Both the position numbers and the translations under genes were made by a program. Below the pieces are notes generated by a model, which saw only the letters and a list, made by a program, of their open reading frames with translations, had not been told where the DNA came from and did not search any database. From contig NZ_JAGQBH010000008.1 of assembly GCF_024345535.1 (NCBI RefSeq), forward strand, positions 1 to 64,000: 64,000 nucleotides of DNA, in the 5' to 3' direction. This document shows positions 38,254 through 49,176 of the stretch, piece by piece; the first letter of the stretch is position 1, and every line of letters begins with the position of its first letter. This stretch comes from Cyanobium sp. N.Huapi 1H5. Its GTDB lineage: Bacteria > Cyanobacteriota > Cyanobacteriia > PCC-6307 > Cyanobiaceae.

Positions 38254-39276
38254 TCAGATCGAATAATCCGGTTGAAAGGCGTGGGCCTGGCGGCTGATCA
38301 CATGCAGTCGGTCGCCGGGCTTGAGGTTGGCGTAGTCCACCTCTTCCCGGGGGAACTGGGCCACCACCACTTCTTCGGAGTCGAGCACCAGTTCCGCCTG
38401 CAGGTCGCGGCCCATGTGGGTGAGGCGCCGCAGGCGGGCCGGCACCGTGCCCGGCTGGGGGGTGGCATGCACCTGCACATGGTGGGGGCGCACGAAGATC
38501 CGGCCCTCCGCCGGCAGCGGCGGGACCGCATCGCGCCGCACGGGCAGGGAACCGCTGGGCAGCTCGTTGACCGCGCCCACGAAGCTCATCACGAACGGGG
38601 AGGCGGGATGGTCGTAGATCTCCGCCGGGGAACCGATCTGCTCCACCCGGCCTTCGTTCATGACCACGATCCGATCGGCCACCTCCATGGCCTCCTCCTG
38701 GTCGTGGGTGACGATCACGGTGGTGACGTGCATCTCGTCGTGGAGATTGCGCAGCCAGGCCCGCAGTTCCTTGCGCACCTTGGCATCGAGGGCGCTGAAG
38801 GGTTCATCGAGCAGCAGCACCCGGGGCTGCACCGCCAGGGCGCGGGCCAGGGCCACCCGCTGGCGCTGCCCGCCGGAGAGTTGGGAGGGGTAGCGGTTGC
38901 CGTAGCCCCGCAGGTGCACGAGGTCGAGCAGTTCGTCGACCCGCCGACGGATCGCCTCGGGCTTCCAGCGGCGCAGTTCGAGGCCGAAGGCCACGTTGCG
39001 ACGCACGTTGCGGTGCTTGAAGAGGGCGAAATGCTGGAAGACGAAGCCCACCTGGCGCTCCTGCACCGACCGCTCGGTCGCCTCTTCGCCGGTGATCCAG
39101 ATGCGGCCGGCATCGGCCTCCTCCAGCCCGGCGATCAATCGCAGCAGGGTGCTCTTGCCCGACCCGGAGGGTCCGAGCAGGGCCACCAGGGAACCGCTGT
39201 CCACGTCGACGCTGACGTCGTCGACGGCGCGGAAATCGCCGAAGCTCTTGCTGACGTTGGCGACGCGGATGCCCAT
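38254..39276 (-). CDS. cysA: Sulfate/thiosulfate ABC transporter ATPase CysA
   Basis: 340 aa. Walker A is GPSGSGKST (residues 35-43), the signature is [15 protein letters not shown], Walker B is [12 protein letters not shown] and the H-loop is [13 protein letters not shown]. The C-terminal TOBE-type domain ([14 protein letters not shown]) marks it as the CysA/MalK subgroup. It energises CysT/CysW import. It is divergent from cysT across a 103 bp gap, so it is not in their transcript. Confidence 0.95.
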   Translation of the reverse strand: MGIRVANVSKSFGDFRAVDDVSVDVDSGSLVALLGPSGSGKSTLLRLIAGLEEADAGRIWITGEEATERSVQERQVGFVFQHFALFKHRNVRRNVAFGLELRRWKPEAIRRRVDELLDLVHLRGYGNRYPSQLSGGQRQRVALARALAVQPRVLLLDEPFSALDAKVRKELRAWLRNLHDEMHVTTVIVTHDQEEAMEVADRIVVMNEGRVEQIGSPAEIYDHPASPFVMSFVGAVNELPSGSLPVRRDAVPPLPAEGRIFVRPHHVQVHATPQPGTVPARLRRLTHMGRDLQAELVLDSEEVVVAQFPREEVDYANLKPGDRLHVISRQAHAFQPDYSI

Positions 39277-39379
39277 TGAAACGGCCTGGGTGGCTGGGAG
39301 GATCCGACTATACCGGTAAGCGCACCGTCAAACCGTCCTTTAGTCTGACGCCGTTGAAGCGCGCCGTCCCCCTGCCCCG

Positions 39380-40231
39380 ATGACCCCCGCCCTCCTGCGT
39401 CGCTGGCGCCCGCCGACCCTGGCGCTGCCCAGCTGGCCCTGGCGCATCACCTGGACCTACCTGGGCCTGATCCTGTTCCTGCCCCTGGGCGCGATGCTGC
39501 TCAGGGCCGCCGAGGTGGGACCCGTCGGTTTCTGGGAGATGGCCACCACGCCGGAGGCCATCGCCACCTACAAGGTCAGCTTCGGCCTGGCCCTGGTGGC
39601 CAGCGTGATCAACGGTGTCTTCGGGCTGGTGGTGGCCTGGGCGCTGGTGCGCTGCCGCTTTCCTGGCCAGCGCCTGCTCGATGCCCTGATCGATCTGCCC
39701 TTCGCCCTTCCCACCGCCGTCGCCGGCCTGGCCCTCACGGCCGTGTACAGCACCAACGGCTGGCTGGGTCAGCCGCTCAACGAGGCCTTCGGCCTCAAGG
39801 TGGCCTTCGCCGCCCCGGGGGTGACCGTGGCGATGGTGTTCATCTCCCTGCCCTTTGTGGTGCGCACCGTGGAGCCCGTGCTGCGTTCCCTTGAGAAGGA
39901 GCAGGAGGAGGCCTCCTGGTGCCTGGGGGCCACGCCGCTCCAGACCACCCTGCGGGTGGTGCTGCCCCAGCTCCTTCCGGCGATCCTCGGAGGGGTGGCC
40001 CAGGGCTACAGCCGGGCCGTGGGGGAGTACGGCTCGGTGGTGATGATCTCCAGCAACGTGCCCTTCCGCGACCTGATCACCCCCACGCTGATCATCCAGA
40101 AGCTGGAGGAATACGACTTCGACGCCGCCACCGTGATCGGCGCCGTGATGCTGATCTTCTCCCTGCTGAGCCTGCTGGTGATCAACCTGCTGCAGGTGTG
40201 GGGCCAGCGCTACCAGGGCGATGCGGCCTGA
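39380..40231 (+). CDS. cysT: Sulfate ABC transporter permease CysT (CysU)
   Basis: 283 aa, six membrane segments. The EAA coupling loop is EEASWCLGATPLQTTLRVVLP. Membrane motifs YKVSFGLALVASVINGVFGL and GEYGSVVMISSNVPF are typical of CysT. With CysW it forms the sulfate pore. The start ATG lies 103 bp from the divergent cysA start. CysW follows after 69 bp. Confidence 0.94.
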   Translation: MTPALLRRWRPPTLALPSWPWRITWTYLGLILFLPLGAMLLRAAEVGPVGFWEMATTPEAIATYKVSFGLALVASVINGVFGLVVAWALVRCRFPGQRLLDALIDLPFALPTAVAGLALTAVYSTNGWLGQPLNEAFGLKVAFAAPGVTVAMVFISLPFVVRTVEPVLRSLEKEQEEASWCLGATPLQTTLRVVLPQLLPAILGGVAQGYSRAVGEYGSVVMISSNVPFRDLITPTLIIQKLEEYDFDAATVIGAVMLIFSLLSLLVINLLQVWGQRYQGDAA

Positions 40232-40300
40232 TCCCGCCACCTGGCTCCGCCTTCACCCCCTGTCCTGTCCGCCTTCCGTTTCCGCCACCGGCTGTCCGCC

Positions 40301-41200
40301 ATGACCATCGTCGTCCCCACCCTGGAGAGCCCCGCAGCCGTTCGGGCTCCCCGCCCCAGGTCCCGACGCCCGGGCCCTGGCCTGGCCGCGATCCTGATCC
40401 CCCTGGTCGCCTGCCTCTACGTGGGGGTGGTGATCCTGCTGCCGGCCGTGAGCGTGGTGGCCTCCGCCTTCGCCAAGGGGCTGGGCCCCTTCCTGGAGAA
40501 CTTCCAGTCCCACGAACTGATCTCGGCCCTGCGCCTCACCCTGTTCGCCACCGCCGTGGCGGTGCCCTGCAACGTCATCTTCGGCCTGGCCGCGGCCACC
40601 GCCATCGCCCGCCGCCAGTTCCGGGGCAAGGCCCTGCTGCTGAGCGTCATCGACCTGCCCTTCTCGATCTCCCCGGTGGTGGTGGGCCTGATGCTGGTGC
40701 TGCTCTACAGCCCCAGCCATGGCCTGCTGGGGGGTGTCATCGAGAGCCTGGGCTGGAAAATCATCTTCTCCTGGCCGGGGATCGTGCTGGCCACGATCAT
40801 CGTCACCTTCCCCTTCATGGCCCGGGAGGTGATCCCCCTGCTGGAGGAGGAGGGCTGGGAGCAGGAGGAGGCCGCCCGCACCCTCGGCGCCACCAACTGG
40901 CAGGTGTTCTGGAAGGTGACCCTCCCCTCGGTGCGCTGGGCCGCCCTCTACGGCCTGATCCTCACCACGGCCCGGGCCCTGGGGGAATTCGGTGCCGTCG
41001 CGGTGGTCAGCGGCAACATCGAGGGCCTCACCCAGACCCTGCCCCTGTTCGTGGAGGACGCCTACAAGAACTACCAGACCGAGCTGGCCTTCGGGGCGGC
41101 GATGGTGCTGGGGGGCGTGGCGATCGTGTCGCTGCTGCTCAAGCTCCTGGTGGAGCAGCTTCTGGAGCAGGACAAGAAAGCGGCCAGGATCGAGCCCTGA
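40301..41200 (+). CDS. cysW: Sulfate ABC transporter permease CysW
   Basis: 299 aa, six membrane segments after a basic Pro-rich N-terminus (residues 1-30). The EAA loop is EEAARTLGATNWQVFWKVTLP. The GEFGAVAVVSGNIEGLTQTL segment is characteristic of CysW. It pairs with CysT, with CysA for energy and SbpA for substrate delivery. Confidence 0.94.
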   Translation: MTIVVPTLESPAAVRAPRPRSRRPGPGLAAILIPLVACLYVGVVILLPAVSVVASAFAKGLGPFLENFQSHELISALRLTLFATAVAVPCNVIFGLAAATAIARRQFRGKALLLSVIDLPFSISPVVVGLMLVLLYSPSHGLLGGVIESLGWKIIFSWPGIVLATIIVTFPFMAREVIPLLEEEGWEQEEAARTLGATNWQVFWKVTLPSVRWAALYGLILTTARALGEFGAVAVVSGNIEGLTQTLPLFVEDAYKNYQTELAFGAAMVLGGVAIVSLLLKLLVEQLLEQDKKAARIEP

Positions 41201-41271
41201 GCAGCGGCGCCCTGAACCGGGCCGGGCACAGGGCGGTTCCCTAACGTTCGCCCCAGCACGGCGTGAGCGGC

Positions 41272-42090
41272 ATGGGGCTTTGGCAGGACCTACTCGAGGC
41301 CCCCGCCTACTGCATCAATCTCGAGCGCCGTCCCGATCGCCGCGACGGGCTGCTCGAGCGCCTGGGGGAAGCCGGCTTCACCCGGGTCTCGATCTGGCCC
41401 GCCGTGGATGCCCGATCGGAGAATCTCGAGGCCCTGTTCGAGCGCCACGGCCTGGGTCGGCCGATGGATGTCGATCGCTTCCTGGCCCGTCGCGGCTCCC
41501 AGGGGTCCCTGCTCTCCCACCTGGGCCTCCTGGCCCATGCCATCGAGCAGGATCTGCCCCTGCTGCACATCTTTGAGGACGACGTCTTCTTCCCGCCCAT
41601 CTGGGCGAGCCAGGCCAGGGCCTTCCATGACGCCACCCCTGACGACTGGGACCTGCTGTTTCTCGGTTCCCAGATTCTCTACAAGCATCTGCCGACGCCC
41701 AGTGTCTTCCGCTTTCTCGAGCGCCATCCCCGTCTGAGGTCGCTCTCGAGCCGCCTGGTGCCTTGGCCGACGCCGATCCTGCAGGACATCGTGACCTGCC
41801 CGGTGTACTGCACCCACGCCTATACCCTCACCCAGGCCGGATGTCGTCAGCTCTATGGCTGGCTCACCGGCCAGCCGGTGGTCTACGGCTATGACTACAT
41901 GATCTGCGACGGGATGCGCCAATCCCCCCGCGTCAGTCCCTTCCCGCTCAAGTGGTATGCATGGAACAGCCTGCGGCTGTGTCCCGATCCGGCCTGTCGC
42001 GGCACCGATCCGGCCATCACCCAGCGCAACCGGGGTCTGGTGTTCCAGCTGGAGGAGGACGGCCCGGGGGTGGTGGGAGACAAGTTATGA
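41272..42090 (+). CDS. Family 25 glycosyltransferase
   Basis: 272 aa from ATG 41272 (GTG 41263 is in frame). The N-terminal INLERRPDRRDGLLERL and HIFEDDVFF (acidic metal-binding motif) identify GT25, a family that adds galactose or other sugars to lipooligosaccharide. TCPVYCTHAYTLTQAGCRQL follows as usual. It converges with glf by 6 bp overlap, and UDP-galactofuranose from Glf could feed surface glycan synthesis, though direct coupling is inference. Confidence 0.85.
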   Translation: MGLWQDLLEAPAYCINLERRPDRRDGLLERLGEAGFTRVSIWPAVDARSENLEALFERHGLGRPMDVDRFLARRGSQGSLLSHLGLLAHAIEQDLPLLHIFEDDVFFPPIWASQARAFHDATPDDWDLLFLGSQILYKHLPTPSVFRFLERHPRLRSLSSRLVPWPTPILQDIVTCPVYCTHAYTLTQAGCRQLYGWLTGQPVVYGYDYMICDGMRQSPRVSPFPLKWYAWNSLRLCPDPACRGTDPAITQRNRGLVFQLEEDGPGVVGDKL

Positions 42091-43245
42091 GAGGCTGAGG
42101 CGAAAGGCCTCGGGAAAGATGGGCCTGGGTTGTCCTGACGCGAGTGCGGCAATGAATTCCCTTGCCAGGGAAAGGGACTCGGCGATCACCTGGTGCATGT
42201 CCATGTATTTGTACAGCCCAAGCCGGCCCATGAAGCTGGTCTTGTCGGTCTGCAGGCAATCGCCCAGATAACCGTGCATCAGGGCCTTGTCGGCCGCCAG
42301 GCGCTTGGGGTAATAGGGCTCATCCTGGAGGCCCGTTTCCTTGCTGTATTCGGTGAACACGATGGTTTTCTCGTGCTGCTTCCAGTATTCGTAATGCTTG
42401 TGCTCCCTGCGGCGGGTGAAGCCCACATCCAGCGAGGGATAGTTGATTCCGGGATGGCCCAGGGCATCCCCTGTCTCGATCTGCCGCTCCCAGAACACGG
42501 TGCGATAGCCGAGCCGGCCCCGCCGGTGGCCGAAGAAGCCATCGAGGGGGCCTGAGTAGAACACGTGGTCATAGGTCTGGCCATCGGCGGGTTGCCATCG
42601 GTGGTTCAGGCTCAGGGAGATGCGGGGATGGTCGAGGAGCCGCTCGAAGATGGCGGTGTAGCCATCCCTGGGGATGCCCTGGTAAATCGAGGCGTAGTAG
42701 TTGTCGTTGTAGTTGAAGCGCAACGGCAACCGCTTGAGCACGGAGGCCGGGATCTGCTGCGGCTCGCAGCCCCAGTGTTTCTTCGTGTAGCCATGGAAAA
42801 ACGCCCGGTAGAGCTCATCGCCCATGAAGTGCAGCGCCTGTTCTTCGAAGTTCTGAGGTTGTTCGATGTCATGGCGCCGGATGGAGTCGACGAACAGTCT
42901 GGCCTCCGATGGTGAGAACTTCTCGCCGAAGTACTGGTTGATGGTATGAAGATTGACGGGCAGGCTGAAGATTCCCTTGTCGATGCTGGCCTTGGGACGG
43001 TTGATGAACGGCATCATCTCCGTGAAGCGCTGCACGTAGTTCCAGACGTTCAGATCGCTCGTGTGAAAAATATGGGCGCCGTAGGTATGCACGGTGATGC
43101 CCGTTTCCTGTTCCTTGTGGGTGTGGCAGTTGCCGCCGATGTGATCCCTCGCTTCAACCACATCAATCTGGTGATCGGTGTGATCGGCAAGCTCCCTGGC
43201 CAGAACGGCGCCGGCGAAGCCGGATCCAACCACAAGAAAACGCAT
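42085..43245 (-). CDS. glf: UDP-galactopyranose mutase
   Basis: Flavoenzyme converting UDP-galactopyranose to UDP-galactofuranose. 386 aa. FAD motif VVGSGFAGAVLAREL at the start, then GGNCHTH and TYGAHIFHTSD, YTKKHWGCEP and LPLRFNYNDNYY of the active site, and the conserved arginine region near GRLGYRTVFWE. Full-length and well conserved. Genes for galactofuranose transfer are not seen except the adjoining GT25. Confidence 0.96.
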   Translation of the reverse strand: MRFLVVGSGFAGAVLARELADHTDHQIDVVEARDHIGGNCHTHKEQETGITVHTYGAHIFHTSDLNVWNYVQRFTEMMPFINRPKASIDKGIFSLPVNLHTINQYFGEKFSPSEARLFVDSIRRHDIEQPQNFEEQALHFMGDELYRAFFHGYTKKHWGCEPQQIPASVLKRLPLRFNYNDNYYASIYQGIPRDGYTAIFERLLDHPRISLSLNHRWQPADGQTYDHVFYSGPLDGFFGHRRGRLGYRTVFWERQIETGDALGHPGINYPSLDVGFTRRREHKHYEYWKQHEKTIVFTEYSKETGLQDEPYYPKRLAADKALMHGYLGDCLQTDKTSFMGRLGLYKYMDMHQVIAESLSLAREFIAALASGQPRPIFPEAFRLSLS

Positions 43246-43310
43246 GACGGAACAGGAGAAGGGCGCTGACGAAACTCGGCTGGACGGCTGGGGCTGGCCG
43301 TGGAAGCCGT

Positions 43311-44102
43311 TCAGAATTCGATGCGATCGGGGAGTCTCGATTCGATGAAATCCCGGTAGTCGTCCAGGCGGGTTTCGGGTCGGATCTCGATGGATTTTGA
43401 GGCCGTGTCGTAGTGGCGGAAACGCTTCATGATGCCGTTGAAGTGCTGTTCATCGCTGGCATCCATGTAGTCGACGGGGTTGGTGTCCTTGAGGCCGTGG
43501 TAGCGGATCGTCCAGCTGAGGTGGGGCGGCAGAAAGGAGCGGAACCGCAGGTAGCCGAATTCACAGTGGTTCCACTGGCAGATGTGCTGGTCGAGGCCGG
43601 TCCTGGCCCTCGGCGTGAGGATGGCATTGGTGCCCACCACGTTGGCCGGGTCTTCGTCGGTAAGCAGCAGCAGCTTGCCGAGGTCATGGAGGAGGGCCAG
43701 CAGCAGGAGATCGTCGTCGAGAACGCCATCGCTGACCATCGCCTCGATCATCTGCAGGCTGTGGGTCAGCTGGCTGGCACAGCCCAGCCGGTTGTCCGTC
43801 GGATCCAGGCACTCCCCCAGCATCCGGAACAGATCCATCGGGCGGAGGCTGCCGAAGACCGGCGTCCGATACCGGTCGTTGAGGGCCTCTACATCGGCGA
43901 TCGACTGCTGGTCATGGCGATCGAGGATCTGGCGCTGCAGGGTCCGCTGGCGCTCGGCGGCCCGGTGGGCGGCCGAGCCGGGGGCATCAAGCTTGACCAG
44001 TCCGAGCCCGGCCGCGGCCAGCCCCTGTTCCAGTCCGCGTCTGGCCCGTCCTTTCAGCCGGGGCACCAGGTGGCTCGGCAGCAGCGAAGGCGAGAACAGC
44101 AA
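43311..44102 (-). CDS. HD-fold diiron protein, myo-inositol oxygenase-like
   Basis: 263 aa, near the MIOX length. Six metal ligands of MIOX have apparent counterparts: His114 (THSLQ), His139 and Asp140 (LLHDLGK), His179 (WNHCEF), His202 (IRYHG) and Asp232 (RHYDTASK); the substrate-side lysine Lys143 is also kept. Segments before and after (LDPTDN, VVGTNAI) fit the MIOX order. The family oxidises C-C or C-P bonds using a diiron centre. The substrate here is unknown; the MIOX substrate-pocket serine after His202 is Gly. The start, TTG 44102, is uncertain. Confidence 0.65.
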   Translation of the reverse strand: MLFSPSLLPSHLVPRLKGRARRGLEQGLAAAGLGLVKLDAPGSAAHRAAERQRTLQRQILDRHDQQSIADVEALNDRYRTPVFGSLRPMDLFRMLGECLDPTDNRLGCASQLTHSLQMIEAMVSDGVLDDDLLLLALLHDLGKLLLLTDEDPANVVGTNAILTPRARTGLDQHICQWNHCEFGYLRFRSFLPPHLSWTIRYHGLKDTNPVDYMDASDEQHFNGIMKRFRHYDTASKSIEIRPETRLDDYRDFIESRLPDRIEF

Positions 44103-44131
44103 GGTGGCCGCTGCAGCGGGTCCGGGGCAGC

Positions 44132-45052
44132 CTATCGAGGCCGATGGGCGGCGTCTTCCGCACAGCTCCCCGGCGCCTCGATCTGGAGTGTGCTGTGGGT
44201 GATGCCCAGCTGGGCGAGGCGCTGCTGGGCGAGGGAGAGCAGCTCCCCATCCAGCGGGCCATCACCGCGGCCCACCAGATGGGCCGTCAGGGCGGTGCGG
44301 GAGGTGCTCATGCCCCAGACGTGCAGATGGTGGACGTTCTCCACGCCGGGAAGGGCGCGAAGGGCCGCCTCCACCTCGGCCAGGTCAATGCCCCGCGGCA
44401 CGGCGTCGAGGCTGGCGCTGAGGGCTTCCCCCAGCAGTTCCCAGCCGCTCCAGGCCACCGCCAGCCCCACGCCGATGGCGGTGGCCGCATCCAGCCACAG
44501 CCAGCCCACCAGCCCCACCAGCACGGCGCTGACCAGCACCGCGGCCGAGACGGCGGCATCGGTGAGCAGGTGCACCACCGCCGCCCGCCGGTTCAGATCG
44601 TGGTGGTGGCCGGTGCCGAACAGCCGGGCCGACAGCAGGTTGACCACGATGCCGGCCGCCGCCGCCCAGGCCACCGGGCCACTGACCACCGGCACCGGAT
44701 CCAGCAGCCGCTGCACCCCCTCGACGATCACCACTCCGGCCGCCATCAGGATCAGGGCCGCGTTCATCAGCGAGGCCAGCTGGGTGCTGCGGCCGAAGCC
44801 GTAGGTGAAGCGGGCCGTGGCCGGCCGGGCGCTGAGTCGTTCGGCCCCCCAGCCGAACAGCAGGCCCGCCACGTCACCGAGGTTGTGGATCGCATCGCCG
44901 ATCAGGGCCAGGGACCCGAAGCCGATGCCGATCGCCAGCTGCAGCCCCGAGAGGGCGCTGTTCAGGAGCACACCCCAGAAGAAGGCCCGGGGCGAACCCT
45001 GGCGGTGCGGATGCCCGTGTTCGTGCCCGTGCTTGTGCGAATGGGACGCCAT
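44132..45052 (-). CDS. Cation diffusion facilitator (zinc-type exporter)
   Basis: 306 aa, six membrane segments. His-rich N-terminus (HSHKHGHEHGHPH), TM2 metal site LIGDAIHNLGDV, TM5 site HLLTDAAVS, and a cytoplasmic domain with VHHLHVWG. Residues H and D of both sites are intact, as in CzcD/ZntA-like CDF exporters of Zn2+ or similar metals. Divergent from sqr across 240 bp. Confidence 0.9.
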   Translation of the reverse strand: MASHSHKHGHEHGHPHRQGSPRAFFWGVLLNSALSGLQLAIGIGFGSLALIGDAIHNLGDVAGLLFGWGAERLSARPATARFTYGFGRSTQLASLMNAALILMAAGVVIVEGVQRLLDPVPVVSGPVAWAAAAGIVVNLLSARLFGTGHHHDLNRRAAVVHLLTDAAVSAAVLVSAVLVGLVGWLWLDAATAIGVGLAVAWSGWELLGEALSASLDAVPRGIDLAEVEAALRALPGVENVHHLHVWGMSTSRTALTAHLVGRGDGPLDGELLSLAQQRLAQLGITHSTLQIEAPGSCAEDAAHRPR

Positions 45053-45193
45053 GGAGGCGTCCTAGCAGCGCTGGCTTCCGTTGGCCTTCAGCTCTGGTCA
45101 TGGGAATCGAGCCATCAGCGGGGCAGGGCCTCGCCGGAGGGAAAGAACAGGTCGGCCTTGGCGTACTTTCAAGAACATCGCCCTGCTCCGGAT

Positions 45194-45239
45194 CTCGATA
45201 CCTTCACTCTGGTGCCACGGTGCCGGCGAAGGTATCGAG
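45194..45239 (+). promoter_or_regulatory. Perfect 12 bp inverted repeat upstream of sqr
   Basis: CTCGATACCTTC (45194-45205) and GAAGGTATCGAG (45228-45239) are exact reverse complements separated by 22 bp. It ends 53 bp before the sqr ATG. An internal direct repeat GGTGCC...GGTGCC is also present. It may be a repressor operator, with half-sites about 34 bp apart, or a leader hairpin. Confidence 0.5.
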
Positions 45240-45292
45240 CGTGACATTTCTCCCTCACCATTGCCGGGCCCTCCGCGTCTGATCTCCGTTCC

Positions 45293-46525
45293 ATGGCCCA
45301 TCACCAGATCCTGATCGTCGGCGGAGGGGCAGCGGGCCTCACCGTGGCCAGCCAGCTCAAGCGGGCCCGGCCCGGTCTGGAGATCGCGATCCTGGAGCCC
45401 TCCCCCGACCACTACTACCAACCGGGCTGGACGCTGGTGGGCGCCGGCGTCTTCACCCTCGAGCAGACCCGCCGCGCCGAGGCCGACCTGATCCCCGAGG
45501 GGGTGCGCTGGATCCGCGCCGCCGCCGCCGGTTTCGATCCGGTGGCCGGCACCGTCACCACCAGCGACGGTGAAACGCTCCACTACGACGCCCTGGTGGT
45601 GGCCACCGGCATCAAGCTCTGCTGGGACCGGATCAAGGGTCTGCCGGAGGCCCTGGGCACGAACGGCATCACCAGCAACTATTCCAAGGATCTGGTCGAT
45701 TACACCTGGACGACGATCCAGGCCTTTTCCGGCGGCAACGCGATCTTCACCTTCCCCGACACACCGATCAAGTGCGCCGGGGCACCCCAGAAGATCATGT
45801 ACCTGGCCGACGACGTCTTCAAACGTTCGCCGGCGGTGGCGGCCGCCACCCGGGTGATCTATGCCACCGCCACCCCCGGGATCTTCGCCATTCCCACCTT
45901 CGCCGAACCCCTGCGCCAGGTGGTGGCCCGCCGCGGCATCGAGCCCCACTACCAGCACACCCTCAAGGAGGTGCGCGCCGCCAGCAAGGAGGCGGTGTTC
46001 GCCGTCAAGGACGGCGACGCGGTGCGCGAAGAGGTGCTCCCCTTCGGGATGATGCATGTCACCCCGCCGATGGCGGCCCCCGATGTGGTCGCCACCAGCC
46101 CCCTGGCGGTGGCGGGCCCAGGCGGCTGGGTGGACGTGGACAAGTTCACCACCCAGCACGTGCGCCATCCCAACGTCTTCTCCCTCGGCGACGTCTCCTC
46201 GCTGCCCAACTCCAAGACCGCCGCGGCGGTGCGGGGCCAGGCGCCGGTGCTGGTGGCCAACCTGCTGGCCCACCTTGATGGCCAGCCCCTGGCGGCCCGC
46301 TACGACGGCTACGCCTGCTGTCCGCTGATCACCGGCTATGGGCGCGTGATCATGGCCGAGTTCAACTACGACGCCCAGCCCGTTCCCTCCTTCCCCCTCG
46401 ATCCCACCCAGGAGCGCTGGAGCATGTGGGTGGTCAAGAAGGACGTGCTGCCCTGGATCTACTGGAACCGCATGCTCAAGGGAGCCCCCCACGAGCGGCG
46501 CTTCATGCCCGGGGCGGCGGGCTGA
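45293..46525 (+). CDS. sqr: Sulfide:quinone oxidoreductase
   Basis: Oxidises sulfide and passes electrons to the quinone pool. 410 aa. FAD motif ILIVGGGAAGLTVASQL, the catalytic cysteine Cys161 in IKCAGAPQK, and Cys342-Cys343 in YACCPLITGYGR, which fits the type with two redox-active cysteines around FAD. The third cysteine of type I enzymes (N-terminal half) is not seen, so it is closer to type II. HVTPPMAAPDVV and SLGDVSSLPNSKTAAAVRGQ are typical. Upstream inverted repeat suggests sulfide-responsive control. Converges with glgP 4 bp apart. Confidence 0.92.
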   Translation: MAHHQILIVGGGAAGLTVASQLKRARPGLEIAILEPSPDHYYQPGWTLVGAGVFTLEQTRRAEADLIPEGVRWIRAAAAGFDPVAGTVTTSDGETLHYDALVVATGIKLCWDRIKGLPEALGTNGITSNYSKDLVDYTWTTIQAFSGGNAIFTFPDTPIKCAGAPQKIMYLADDVFKRSPAVAAATRVIYATATPGIFAIPTFAEPLRQVVARRGIEPHYQHTLKEVRAASKEAVFAVKDGDAVREEVLPFGMMHVTPPMAAPDVVATSPLAVAGPGGWVDVDKFTTQHVRHPNVFSLGDVSSLPNSKTAAAVRGQAPVLVANLLAHLDGQPLAARYDGYACCPLITGYGRVIMAEFNYDAQPVPSFPLDPTQERWSMWVVKKDVLPWIYWNRMLKGAPHERRFMPGAAG

Positions 46526-46529
46526 GGCT

Positions 46530-49043
<2,514 letters not shown>

Positions 49044-49176
49044 GCTGGATGGTCGCGGGCACCCCTTGACCATCACCAGGGAGGGTTAACAAGCGGGAAA
49101 CGCGGGAACCCTGCCGGCTTGGGAAGATAGAGGGGCCTGCCCAGATCCCATTCCCGACCCTGCAGCCCAGTCCGGG

